Shown here piece by piece: positions 26,489 to 35,183 of a stretch of 64,000 nucleotides of DNA. Positions within the stretch are counted from its first letter, which is position 1; each line of letters opens with the position of its first letter. A program made the translations under genes and the position numbers. Source of the stretch: Qipengyuania nanhaisediminis (GTDB taxonomy: Bacteria; Pseudomonadota; Alphaproteobacteria; Sphingomonadales; Sphingomonadaceae); assembly GCF_900115585.1 (NCBI RefSeq), contig NZ_FOWZ01000002.1, positions 558,001-622,000 of the forward strand, written 5' to 3'. Below the pieces are notes generated by a model. That model did no database searches. It was not told the origin of the DNA and saw nothing but the letters and a program-made list of their open reading frames with translations.

Positions 26489-27876
26489 CAGCGCGCGCCC
26501 TCCGGCCAGATGATGACCCGAGCCGTTTGCAGCAGGATCAGCAGGTCGAGAAATGGCGAGTAATTTTTCGCGTAGTAGAGGTCGTATTCCAGCTTGCCAC
26601 GGGCGTCCTCGATGCTCGCACCATAGGGGTAGTTGATTTGCGCCCAACCGGTGATGCCCGGTTTGACCATATGGCGTTCGGCATAGAACGGAAGTTTTTC
26701 ATCGAGTTCGGCCACGAATTGCGGACGCTCCGGACGCGGGCCGACGAAGCTCATTTCGCCCTTCAACACGCTCCACAGTTGGGGCAATTCATCGATCCGG
26801 ACGAGACGGATGAAGCGGCCCACGCGGGTGATACGCGGATCGTCTTTTTCCGCCCATTTGATCCCATCCGCCTCGGCGTCCTGACGCATCGAGCGCAGCT
26901 TGGGTATCTGGAAGGTCTGCCCGTAGAGGCCGACCCGTTCTTGCCGGTAGAATACCGGTCCCTTGCTCTCCAGCTTCACCAGCAAGGCAAAGAAACCGAT
27001 AAGTGGAAGGGTGAGCAACAACACGGCCAGGCTTACCACGACGTCGAAGATACGTTTCGCGACCGTAGAGATACGCTGCCCGGCGATGAAACCGTCGGAG
27101 AAGATCAACCAGCTCGGATTGAGCGTGTCGAGATCGAGCTTGCCGGTTTCGCGTTCCAGGAAGCCGGACAGATCGCTGACATCGACGCCCTTGGTCTTGA
27201 CCCGGACCAGGTCTGTCAGCGGCAGGGAATTGCGCCTCTCCTGCATGGCGAGGACGACTTCCTGCGCTCGAATCCGCTCGACATATTTGCCGAGATCGCC
27301 GATCTCTTCGCGCTCGACTGCCCCCGGCACCCGTTCTGTGACGGCGCCGCCCATGGCGACGAAGGTCAGGACGCGAAAGCCGCTGTCAGGCCGGTTGGAA
27401 AGGTCGAGCAGGCGCTGGGCGCGCGGTCCAGCCCCGAGCACCAGTACCCGCCGGCGAAAGACCTTCGCATCGAGCATTCGCGTCGCGATGAAGCGGTTCA
27501 GGACCAGAAACGCCAGACCCAGGGCCATCGCGTAAAGCAGGATCGAACGCCACAGCGCCGTACCCGGCATGACCAGATTGACGAAAGAGATCGTCAGGAT
27601 GCCGAGGCCAAAGGCCACGAACAACCGCGCGGTCGCGAACCGGATCGAGCGCAAGGCAAGCGGCGTATAGGTACCGACCGCAATCACTGCGAGCCAGACA
27701 ATCACGGCGAAACCACAGATCGCCACGGCCCGTTCCGAGAAAGGTCCCGGACCGATCGAAAGCTGGAAAGTCCGCAGCTGCCAGCCTGCTTCCCCCGCCA
27801 GACCAAGCAAGAGCAGGTCGAACAGGCAAAGCAGCATCACCTCCTTGGGGATGTAGTGCTTGAAGACTCTGATCAT
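26488..27876 (-). CDS. Sugar transferase of the PEP-CTERM/XrtA-linked family (polyprenyl glycosylphosphotransferase)
   Basis: 462-residue membrane enzyme that starts exopolysaccharide repeat-unit assembly by moving a sugar phosphate to the lipid carrier. The N-terminal half has about four or five hydrophobic segments and a nucleotide-binding-like stretch RVLVLGAGPRAQRLLDL. The C-terminal catalytic part has KRIFDVVVSLAVLLLTLPL, QERVGLYGQTFQIPKLRSM, RIDELPQLWSVLKGEMSFVGPRPERPQFV and VKPGITGWAQINYPYG. It heads the prs regulatory unit. The rest of the polysaccharide locus is not in this window. Confidence 0.9.
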   Translation of the reverse strand: MIRVFKHYIPKEVMLLCLFDLLLLGLAGEAGWQLRTFQLSIGPGPFSERAVAICGFAVIVWLAVIAVGTYTPLALRSIRFATARLFVAFGLGILTISFVNLVMPGTALWRSILLYAMALGLAFLVLNRFIATRMLDAKVFRRRVLVLGAGPRAQRLLDLSNRPDSGFRVLTFVAMGGAVTERVPGAVEREEIGDLGKYVERIRAQEVVLAMQERRNSLPLTDLVRVKTKGVDVSDLSGFLERETGKLDLDTLNPSWLIFSDGFIAGQRISTVAKRIFDVVVSLAVLLLTLPLIGFFALLVKLESKGPVFYRQERVGLYGQTFQIPKLRSMRQDAEADGIKWAEKDDPRITRVGRFIRLVRIDELPQLWSVLKGEMSFVGPRPERPQFVAELDEKLPFYAERHMVKPGITGWAQINYPYGASIEDARGKLEYDLYYAKNYSPFLDLLILLQTARVIIWPEGAR

Positions 27877-27962
27877 GGCAGGCGGCGATACCCCGAAGGT
27901 TGGTTAAGCCTTTCCTTACCATGCGATTGGTGAACTGTCGGTAAACTTTACAGCAAAGAAAA

Positions 27963-27988
27963 CGGCGCCCCGAATTACCGGAGCGCCG
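27963..27988 (-). terminator. Intrinsic terminator after the small membrane protein
   Basis: The stem CGGCGC/GCGCCG extends through one mismatch with CCG/CGG around a loop AATTAC. On the minus strand it is followed by TTTTCTTT, a good T tract. It ends transcription of the small gene at 28012 before the sugar transferase. Confidence 0.8.
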
Positions 27989-28011
27989 CCTTGAATCGAT
28001 AGGAGCCGGGA

Positions 28012-28305
28012 TCAGTTGTTGACGGCGTCGCCAACCGCTTCGCCAGCGTCCTGGGCAGCATCGCCGACCTGCCCGGCCGCTTCGCCTACCTGGTTGGCGG
28101 CATCGGTGATCGCCTCGTCCTTGGCAACTTCCGCACCGCCCATCTGCGTGAAAACCACGATTGCTGCGATTGCGGCAACCAGGAGAATGATAGCCATAAC
28201 CCAGCCGGAGCCGCCGCTGCGACGCGGTTCGTCAGTGACGACCGTGTGAGTGGTATGCGTGTTGCCGTCGGGCGTGCGCGTTTCGGTAATACGTTCTTCT
28301 GCCAT
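28012..28305 (-). CDS. Small membrane protein with Ala-rich tail, unknown function
   Basis: 97 residues from ATG 28305, with GGAAAGGA about 8 bases upstream. The polar N-terminal part ends with RRSGGSGW, then one transmembrane helix follows (VMAIILLVAAIAAIVVF, about residues 36-52). The tail carries repeated QVGEAAGQVGDAAQDAGEAVGDAV units, a heptad-like amphipathic pattern. The topology suggests a tail-facing periplasmic coil. I recognise no family with certainty. Confidence 0.75.
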   Translation of the reverse strand: MAEERITETRTPDGNTHTTHTVVTDEPRRSGGSGWVMAIILLVAAIAAIVVFTQMGGAEVAKDEAITDAANQVGEAAGQVGDAAQDAGEAVGDAVNN

Positions 28306-28380
28306 GGAAAAATCCTTTCCCATCCATGTCTTACTGCGGCGCAAACGCGCGATGGTTCCGCAGCGTTCCCGGCATCATGG

Positions 28381-29766
28381 TTACCGCTCGCCGAATTCGA
28401 ACGGGGTGTTACCGCGACGCATCCGGTCGAACTGCAATTTCCTGCCGCGCGGGGGCAGCGAACGCTGGCGACAATTCTGCCTCTGACAGGCCGCGCACCC
28501 GGGCCCGATCGGCTGCGCATCGGCGGGATTGAGCGACAATCCCCTCGCCTGCGCAAGGTCCGCGGCCAGCACTGCCTCGATCCCCACTGCGACCACAAAG
28601 CGCGCCTCACCCGGCGCTCCGCTGCCCTCCACGCTACGCATCATCGTCAGCCATCCGCCCGCCTGTCCCTCTCCGGCCTGTTCCAGAGCGACGAATTGCG
28701 TGACGAGTTCGCCGCCGGTTTCGAACGCGCGATGCGCATCCCACAAAGGACACGATACGTCCGCACTGGCGAAATGCGCCGTGCTCGCGCCGATGAAGCT
28801 CTTGGAGAATTGTCCCGCCCGGTCGATGCGGACCATGAAGAACGGCAAGCCCCGCTGCCCTACTCGCTGGAGAGTAGTGAGACGATGCGCCAATTGCTCG
28901 AAGCTCACCGAAAAGCGCCGCTCCAGGACGGGAAGATCATATCCTGTCGCCTCGCAGGCGCGCAGGAAGCGGCCGTAAGGCATCAGCAGGGCCGCCGCGA
29001 AGTAGCCTTCGAGATGGCGCCTGAACAGGGCGCGAGCGGCCTCGTCCTCGAACTCCGCGCCCTGAGCCACCGCTTCGATCTCGTCGCGTTTTTCCAACTG
29101 CGCCACCTTTAGTGCGAGCTGGAAATTGCGCGATGCTGGACCGAGCATTTCCGACAGCTGGATCTGTCTTGCGTGAAGGTCCAAGCGGCTGAGGCTTTCC
29201 GGGAGCACATCGCGAGGCAGGATACGAACCGAAAGCTGGTGGCGCTCACGCAGTCGCTCGGTCAAGGCCAGCCCGATGTCTCCGCGCGACAACCGCATTT
29301 CATCCGCCAGTCCTTCCGCCGAATGGTCGAGGTCGGCGAAGTGGTTGCGCCACCGTTCGATTTCCCGGCGCGACGCCGCCAAGGCATCGTCATGTATATC
29401 GGCACCGGGACCGGCCTTGTCGTACAGCCGGGCGAAGGCCGCCGCGACCTGGGGCGCAGTGGACAGGAACTCTTCTGCCTCGTCGCGGTCGATATCGAGA
29501 TCGGAGAAGCGTTCATCGGCAAGCCGGCGCATAAGGCCATCGAGGCCACCGACCGCCTCATCCTCCCTAAGAGAGCGGGGATCGAAGTCGAATTTCTCGA
29601 CCAATGCCATAACAACACGGGCACTCACCGGACGCTGGTTGCGTTCGATCAGGTTGAGATAGCTCGGCGAGATTGCCAGCCGCGTCGCCATGGCCGCCTG
29701 GGTCAGGTTTTCGCGTTTACGCAGTCGGCGAATAGCCGGTCCTGCCATGAGAGCGGCGTCCGCCAT
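28381..29766 (-). CDS. ScfR/RamB-like transcriptional regulator of acyl metabolism
   Basis: 461 residues. An XRE-type helix-turn-helix covers about residues 10-65 (LRKRENLTQAAMATRLAISPSYLNLIERNQRPVS, with the usual spacing), then a linker and a peptidase M78-like region in which the HExxH zinc motif is not seen, then a C-terminal domain with a cysteine cluster (CAACQRQNC). This architecture belongs to short-chain acyl-CoA responsive regulators (ScfR, RamB, MclR). It is divergent from aceA with a 148-base gap, the classical arrangement for control of the glyoxylate shunt. Confidence 0.85.
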   Translation of the reverse strand: MADAALMAGPAIRRLRKRENLTQAAMATRLAISPSYLNLIERNQRPVSARVVMALVEKFDFDPRSLREDEAVGGLDGLMRRLADERFSDLDIDRDEAEEFLSTAPQVAAAFARLYDKAGPGADIHDDALAASRREIERWRNHFADLDHSAEGLADEMRLSRGDIGLALTERLRERHQLSVRILPRDVLPESLSRLDLHARQIQLSEMLGPASRNFQLALKVAQLEKRDEIEAVAQGAEFEDEAARALFRRHLEGYFAAALLMPYGRFLRACEATGYDLPVLERRFSVSFEQLAHRLTTLQRVGQRGLPFFMVRIDRAGQFSKSFIGASTAHFASADVSCPLWDAHRAFETGGELVTQFVALEQAGEGQAGGWLTMMRSVEGSGAPGEARFVVAVGIEAVLAADLAQARGLSLNPADAQPIGPGCAACQRQNCRQRSLPPRGRKLQFDRMRRGNTPFEFGER

Positions 29767-29839
29767 TTGTAAATTCCTTTACATCATTACACATCGATCT
29801 GGCAGATCAGCACGGTTTAGACAACAAATTCTGTAAATT
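29766..29839. promoter_or_regulatory. Candidate ScfR operators between the regulator and aceA
   Basis: TGTAAA-TTCC-TTTACA is a perfect inverted repeat at 29768-29783, just upstream of the regulator start. TGTAAATT recurs at 29832-29839 nearer aceA. The core TTTGTAAA resembles the TTTGCAAA half-site described for RamB-type regulators. The sites could serve autoregulation and aceA control. Confidence 0.5.
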
Positions 29840-29914
29840 TTCCTGTCGCGGAGCGTCAAATCGCCCCAAGTTCATGAGCAAGGCCACCGCGCCAGAACTT
29901 ACAGGAGATTCGCC

Positions 29915-31513
29915 ATGACCTATCAAAGCCGCATCGCCGAACTCGGCCAGACCATCTCGGAAAACGGCGCGCCGTGGGGCGCGATCGACGCTGCCAGCGC
30001 TGCACGCATGGCCGTCCAGAACCGCTTCCCGACCGGTCTCGACATTGCGCGTTACACCGCCAAGATCATGCGCGAAGACATGGAAGCCTATGACGCCGAC
30101 CCGGCGAACTACACCCAGTCGCTCGGCTGCTGGCACGGGTTCATCGCGCAGCAGAAGATGATTTCAATCAAGAAACATTTCGGCAGCACGAAGCGTCGTT
30201 ACCTCTACCTTTCGGGCTGGATGGTTGCCGCTCTGCGCAGCGAATTCGGTCCCCTGCCCGACCAGTCGATGCACGAGAAGACCAGCGTTCCGGCGTTGAT
30301 CGAGGAACTCTACACCTTCCTGCGCCAGGCCGACGCTCGCGAGCTGGGCGGCATGTTCCGCGAACTCGACGAAGCAAAGGCCAAGGGCGACGCGGTCAAC
30401 ACGCACCGCCTGCTCAAGGAAATCGACGAGCATGAAACGCATGTCGTTCCGATCATCGCGGACATCGACGCAGGTTTCGGTAATGCCGAGGCGACCTACC
30501 TGCTCGCAAAGAAGATGATCGAAGCGGGTGCCTGCGCCCTGCAGATCGAAAACCAGGTGTCGGACGAAAAGCAGTGCGGCCACCAGGACGGCAAGGTCAC
30601 GGTTCCGCACGAGGAATTCCACCAGAAGATCCGTGCGATCCGCTACGCCTTCCTCGAACTCGGCGTTCCCGACGGGATCATTGTTGCCCGCACCGACAGC
30701 CTCGGCGCAGGCCTGACCAAGTCCATCGCCTATTCGAAGGAACCGGGCGATCTGGGTGACCAGTACAACAGCTTCCTCGATTGCGACGAAGTGGACGCAG
30801 CCGACATCAAGAACGGCCAGGTTTTCATCAGCCGCGACGGCAAGCTGCTCGCGCCCAAGCGCCTGCCCAGCAACCTCTACCAGTTCCGCCCCGGAACCGG
30901 TGAAGACCGCTGCGTGCTTGACTGCATCACCGCGCTGGAAGCGGGCGCAGACCTGCTGTGGATCGAAACCGAGAAGCCGCATGTCGAACAGATCGCCGGC
31001 ATGGTCGATCGTGTTCGCGAAGTGATTCCCAACGCCAAGCTGGTCTACAACAACTCGCCCAGCTTCAACTGGACGCTCAACTTCCGCCAGCAGATCTTCG
31101 ACAAGTGGGAAGCAGAGGGCAAGGACGTGTCGGGTTACGACCGCACCAAGCTCATGAGCATCGACTACGACGGCACCGAACTGGCCGCCGAAGCCGACGA
31201 GAAGATCCGCACCTTCCAGGCCGATGCCGCGAAGCGTGCCGGTATCTTCCACCACCTCATCACGCTGCCGACTTACCACACGGCTGCGCTGAGCACCGAC
31301 AACCTCGCGAAGGAATACTTCGGCGAACAGGCGATGCTCGGGTACGTCAAGAACGTGCAGCGCGAGGAAATCCGCCAGGGTATCGCTTGCGTGAAGCACC
31401 AGAACATGGCTGGTTCGGACATCGGCGATGACCACAAGGAATACTTTGCCGGCGAAGCGGCCCTGAAGGCCGGCGGCAAGGACAACACCATGAACCAGTT
31501 CGCTGCAGCCTAA
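29915..31513 (+). CDS. aceA: Isocitrate lyase AceA (long form)
   Basis: 532-residue cytoplasmic enzyme that splits isocitrate into glyoxylate and succinate for growth on acetate or fatty acids. The catalytic motif is DEKQCGHQDGK near residue 222 (Cys as base; the usual KKCGH appears as KQCGH, as in other long-form enzymes). Other matches are IIADIDAGFGN, VARTDSLGAGLTKSI and NNSPSFNWT. A GGAG ribosome site precedes the ATG at 29915. Divergent from an ScfR-like regulator and followed closely by a 63-residue gene. Confidence 0.96.
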   Translation: MTYQSRIAELGQTISENGAPWGAIDAASAARMAVQNRFPTGLDIARYTAKIMREDMEAYDADPANYTQSLGCWHGFIAQQKMISIKKHFGSTKRRYLYLSGWMVAALRSEFGPLPDQSMHEKTSVPALIEELYTFLRQADARELGGMFRELDEAKAKGDAVNTHRLLKEIDEHETHVVPIIADIDAGFGNAEATYLLAKKMIEAGACALQIENQVSDEKQCGHQDGKVTVPHEEFHQKIRAIRYAFLELGVPDGIIVARTDSLGAGLTKSIAYSKEPGDLGDQYNSFLDCDEVDAADIKNGQVFISRDGKLLAPKRLPSNLYQFRPGTGEDRCVLDCITALEAGADLLWIETEKPHVEQIAGMVDRVREVIPNAKLVYNNSPSFNWTLNFRQQIFDKWEAEGKDVSGYDRTKLMSIDYDGTELAAEADEKIRTFQADAAKRAGIFHHLITLPTYHTAALSTDNLAKEYFGEQAMLGYVKNVQREEIRQGIACVKHQNMAGSDIGDDHKEYFAGEAALKAGGKDNTMNQFAAA

Positions 31514-31525
31514 CGGAGAGGAAGG

Positions 31526-31717
31526 ATGACTACGATGACCGAAGACACTCCCAAGACCGAGCCGGGCCGCGCACGCGCCCTGTTCTCGACCGCCGATTTC
31601 CGTCTCCTGCGCACCGCTCTCACGAGTTACGCGCGCCAGACCGAAGACCGCGAGGAGCTGGCGAAGATAAACGCCCTGCACCATCGTCTGGGGACCTACG
31701 TTCCCTCGGACGGTTAA
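31526..31717 (+). CDS. Small conserved-looking protein downstream of aceA
   Basis: 63 residues, starting 12 bases after the aceA stop with a strong site GGAGAGGAAGG before the ATG. It is polar and mostly helical (FSTADFRLLRTALTSYARQTEDREELAKINALHHRLGTY). It contains no membrane segment or recognised domain. It is likely co-transcribed with aceA and ends before a double hairpin. Function unknown. Confidence 0.65.
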   Translation: MTTMTEDTPKTEPGRARALFSTADFRLLRTALTSYARQTEDREELAKINALHHRLGTYVPSDG

Positions 31718-31763
31718 ACCGATCGTCCGCGCTCAAGCAGCGATGCGATAGCGCGGACCATAC

Positions 31764-31783
31764 TTTCTCCTGGGGAGGAGAAA
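31764..31783 (+). terminator. First of two adjacent hairpins after the aceA unit
   Basis: TTTCTCCT-GGGG-AGGAGAAA is a perfect 8-bp stem with a 4-base loop. It directly abuts the next, larger hairpin and shares its last base with it. Confidence 0.55.
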
Positions 31784-31819
31784 CGGCCGTCGCAGCACCC
31801 CCAATGCTGCGGCGGCCGT
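31783..31819. terminator. Second, GC-rich hairpin after the aceA unit
   Basis: A 15-bp stem with one T-G wobble (31783-31797 with 31805-31819; arms ACGGCCGTCGCAGCA and TGCTGCGGCGGCCGT) and a 7-base loop. It lies between the convergent aceA unit and the amidohydrolase gene and can serve both strands. TCAATTTAT follows on the plus strand. Confidence 0.75.
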
Positions 31820-31830
31820 CAATTTATGAG

Positions 31831-33165
31831 TCAGCCTCCGCTGCGTGGCATCAGGTCGAGCGCGGCACCGGCCAGCGCTTCGGCCCCCGTCGCCACCACC
31901 TTCTCTGCATCGGGTGCCCAGAACGGCGAATGCAGCGAGGGAAGCGGTTTGCCTTCCTCGTTGAGCGCGGTCAGCATTTCGTCAGTCGTGCCGCTGATCC
32001 AGAAGATCATGCTCTTCACGTCTTCGGGCGAAGCGCGGCGGAACTGGCTGAAGTCCTCGCCCCCCATAACCGCCGGCCACTGCATCACGCGCTCCTCGCC
32101 GAAACGGGCACGGAAGGATGCGGCGCGTTCTTCGGAGAACTCCGGATCGTTGAAGGTCGAGGGCGTATACGGATCTTCCACCGTCACCACCGGGTGCAGT
32201 TCTTCGGGCAGGCCCGCAGTAATCGCCTCGCCCTTCGCGACGCGGCGAATGCCATCGAGCAGCAGCTGGCGGCTTTCATCCGAATAGCTGCGCACGGTCA
32301 GCTGCAGCTTGGCTTCATCCGAGATGATGTTGTGCTTGGCGCCTGCATGGAAGCTGCCCACCGTGATCACCGCCGGATCGAGCGGCGAGGAATTGCGGCT
32401 CACCACCGTCTGGACCTTCATCACGATGGCGCTGCCGAGCACGATCGGATCGACCGTGGTGTGCGGATAGGCGCCATGTCCGCCGATGCCCTTCACCGTG
32501 ATGTCGACACTGTCGACATTGGCCAGCGCATAGCCCGGCGTATAGCCGATGGTACCTGCCGGAGCGGGCGCGGCGGCGTCGTGGAAGGCCAGCACGTAGT
32601 CCGGCTTGGGAAAGCGCGTGTAGAGCCCGTCCTCGATCATCGCGATCGCGCCAAGGCCCAGCTCCTCCGCCGGCTGCAGGATCATCACCAGCGTGCCCTG
32701 CCATTCGTCCTTATGCTCCACCAGCAGCTGCGCGGCGCCGATGAAGCCGGCCATGTGCGTATCGTGGCCGCAGGCGTGCATGACGCCGGTCGTCACGCCG
32801 CTGGCAGGCGTTGCCGTTTCCTTGCTGGCGAAAGGAAGCCCGGTCTGTTCGATCACCGGCAGCCCGTCCATGTCCGCGCGCAGCATGACCACCGGACCGT
32901 CCCCGTTCTTCATCACCGATACGACGCCGGTCTGGCCGACGCCTTCGGTCACTTCGAAGCCGAGATCGCGCATCCGCTTGGCCAGCTTGGCGGCGGTCTT
33001 GTGCTCTTCGAAGCTCAATTCCGGATGCGCATGCAGGTCGCGGTAAAGCTCCATCAGGCCGGGCATATCCTCGGCCAGCGAAGCGCGCAGATCCTGCGCC
33101 GAGGCGGGCGTTGCGAAAGCCATCACGGCGAGCGCGGCGAGTGTTGGACGCGAGTTGGACTTCAT
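31831..33165 (-). CDS. M20 family metallo-amidohydrolase, exported
   Basis: 444 residues from ATG 33165. A signal peptide ends at about residue 23 (FATPASA), so it is periplasmic. The peptidase M20D/hippurate-hydrolase core has the metal ligands in MHACGHDTHMAGF, catalytic Glu in LQPAEELGLGA, and later His in LAFHDAAA, plus the dimerisation insert (GIGGHGAYPHTTVDPI). The substrate is probably an N-acyl amino acid or similar amide, not fixed by sequence. A longer upstream frame overlaps non-coding sequence and lacks the signal peptide. Confidence 0.9.
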   Translation of the reverse strand: MKSNSRPTLAALAVMAFATPASAQDLRASLAEDMPGLMELYRDLHAHPELSFEEHKTAAKLAKRMRDLGFEVTEGVGQTGVVSVMKNGDGPVVMLRADMDGLPVIEQTGLPFASKETATPASGVTTGVMHACGHDTHMAGFIGAAQLLVEHKDEWQGTLVMILQPAEELGLGAIAMIEDGLYTRFPKPDYVLAFHDAAAPAPAGTIGYTPGYALANVDSVDITVKGIGGHGAYPHTTVDPIVLGSAIVMKVQTVVSRNSSPLDPAVITVGSFHAGAKHNIISDEAKLQLTVRSYSDESRQLLLDGIRRVAKGEAITAGLPEELHPVVTVEDPYTPSTFNDPEFSEERAASFRARFGEERVMQWPAVMGGEDFSQFRRASPEDVKSMIFWISGTTDEMLTALNEEGKPLPSLHSPFWAPDAEKVVATGAEALAGAALDLMPRSGG

Positions 33166-33284
33166 TGGTATCTCCCCCACAGAGTGGAACATGTGGAACA
33201 CGGTCCTGGGAAAGGAATCCCTCGGTCCGCATCCGGCGTTCGGTTGCGCGCCTGTCTGGCACGCCGGGCGTCGGTAGGGAAGGC

Positions 33285-35120
33285 CTACAGCCCGTAAGTG
33301 AAGACCAGCGCGCCCGAGAGCGCGACGACCATGATGATCACCAAGGGCACACCGGTGCGCACGTAATCGAAGAATTCGTAGCTGCCTTCCGACATGATCA
33401 GCATGTTCGTCTGGTAGGCAATCGGCGTAGCGTAGCAAAGGTTGCAGCCGAACAGCACGGCCAGCACCATCGGTTCCGGCGGCAGGCCCAGCTGGGTCGC
33501 AATCGCAAAGGCGATGGGCGTCCCGACCGTGGCCGCCGTGGCATTGGACGCGAAGTTGGTAATCACTGTCATCGTCAGCATGATCACGGCAAGCGCCGCC
33601 GCCGGGCTCAGATATTGCAACCCGCTGGCCATCACGAGGCCGATCCAGTCCGCTGCCCCGCTTTCGAGAATCACACGGCCAAGCGCGATACTGGCCGCGA
33701 CCAGAACGATGACCGAGGCCGACAATGCGCGACCCACGCGGTCGAACTTTACGCATCCGGTCACGAACATCAGGATCGCGCCGAGCAGCGCCGAAATCGC
33801 GATCGGAACCTTCAGCAGGTAAAACCCCTGCGCGCCGTAGAAGGGCAGGCCCACCGATGCGAGAGCCACTGCAGCGCCCATGATCGTGGCAGCCAGCACG
33901 GCTTTCGAACGACGCGGTAATTCCCGCCGGCCTTCGAGGGTAAGCAGGCCGTCGGCGCGTTCGAAGTGCTCGATATCCGCAGGCAGACCCATCACGAGCA
34001 GGACGTCGCCTTCGATCAGGCGCATGTCGCCGCCTTCCGAATACTGGTCCTTTTCGCCCATCAACCGTTCGGGCCTGTGCGTGCCGATCACGGCAACCCC
34101 GTAAAGGTCTGCAATCCCGGAGCTCGGCAGCGTCCGGCCGATGAGGCGCGAATCCGCAGTCACGGTCATTTCAACGACCGCGATGTCGACGCCCTTCTCG
34201 TGCGAATTGCGACGGATACGGTCGATCACCCAGCTGGGCGCCGCGTCGCCGCGAAGGACAGACATAGCTTCTTCGATCGCTTCGTGGGTGCCGGTCATCA
34301 GCAAGCGATGCTGCGGCCTCAGAAGGCCAGGCGGAACATCATGGAACTCGATCCCGTCGGGAAGGCGCGAAGCCACTTCGGACAATTCGCGTCCGTTCAG
34401 GACAGAATTCTCGGTAATACGCAGGCGCGTCTCGAACTTGCGCAGGGCGTGGACCTGCTCGATCCGGTTGCTCTTCAGCATGCGCGGCATGACCAGCCAG
34501 ACATATGGCAAAGCGACCAGGCAGGCGACGATGACGATCGGGGTGAAGTGGAACACGCCCATGCGCTCCATCCCCAGGTCGACCGCGATGGAAACGACGA
34601 GGATGTTGGTCGATGTCCCGATGGTGGTCGCAAGACCGCCGAGCAGCGATGCCGCGTTGAGCGGGATCAGCGTTTTCGATGCAGGCATCAGCCCACGTTC
34701 CGCCAAGGCGACGAAAATCGGGATGAGCAGGACCAGGACAGGCGTGTTGTTGACGCCCATCGAAAGGACGAAGCACACTACCAGCGAGAACAGCAGTCCC
34801 AGCTGCAGGTTTACCTTGAACACCCGCTCGAGAAAGCGCGCTGCGGGCTCAAGTGCGCCTGTAACGACAAGTCCGCGCCCCATGACCATGAGCGCACAGA
34901 TCGTGATCAGGGCGTAATGGCCAAAGCCCGAGAATGCGAGCTGCAGCCCGTCGGTCGGCGCATTGCCTTCGAGCGGGAAGAAATAGAGGCCGACCGCAAT
35001 GACCGCGATTGTCAGCAGCGAGATGATTTCAATAGACATTCGCCCGCGCGCAAAGGCGACGAACATGGCGAGGGTAACCGCCATTGCGGCAATCGCGTGA
35101 TAGGACGGCATGCCGATCAT
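33285..35120 (-). CDS. SLC13/DASS-type permease with two TrkA_C (RCK_C) domains
   Basis: 611-residue inner-membrane anion permease. N-terminal transmembrane block, with the conserved SMGVNNTPVLVLLIP hairpin and GGLATTIGTSTNILV; a central soluble region of about 200 residues holding two TrkA_C-type domains (EVASRLPDGIEFHDVPPG and SRLIGRTLPSSGIADLYGV); then a second membrane block with VITNFASNATAATVG. Proteins of this layout carry sulfate or dicarboxylates, and the ligand is not certain. The start at 35120 or the ATG at 35111 gives the same protein core. Confidence 0.88.
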   Translation of the reverse strand: MIGMPSYHAIAAMAVTLAMFVAFARGRMSIEIISLLTIAVIAVGLYFFPLEGNAPTDGLQLAFSGFGHYALITICALMVMGRGLVVTGALEPAARFLERVFKVNLQLGLLFSLVVCFVLSMGVNNTPVLVLLIPIFVALAERGLMPASKTLIPLNAASLLGGLATTIGTSTNILVVSIAVDLGMERMGVFHFTPIVIVACLVALPYVWLVMPRMLKSNRIEQVHALRKFETRLRITENSVLNGRELSEVASRLPDGIEFHDVPPGLLRPQHRLLMTGTHEAIEEAMSVLRGDAAPSWVIDRIRRNSHEKGVDIAVVEMTVTADSRLIGRTLPSSGIADLYGVAVIGTHRPERLMGEKDQYSEGGDMRLIEGDVLLVMGLPADIEHFERADGLLTLEGRRELPRRSKAVLAATIMGAAVALASVGLPFYGAQGFYLLKVPIAISALLGAILMFVTGCVKFDRVGRALSASVIVLVAASIALGRVILESGAADWIGLVMASGLQYLSPAAALAVIMLTMTVITNFASNATAATVGTPIAFAIATQLGLPPEPMVLAVLFGCNLCYATPIAYQTNMLIMSEGSYEFFDYVRTGVPLVIIMVVALSGALVFTYGL

Positions 35121-35183
35121 TCGCCGCGATGAATTCCACCGCTACGCAGGAATATCAAGGGTTTTCGCGCTTTGGCGCGCTTC

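Noticed and set aside
29568-29766. Zinc protease activity for the ScfR-like regulator
   Set aside because: No HExxH motif could be found in its M78-like region, so a regulator role without proteolysis is preferred.
30164-31684. 506-codon minus-strand frame opposite aceA
   Set aside because: aceA motifs are complete on the plus strand, and the opposite frame has no recognisable features.
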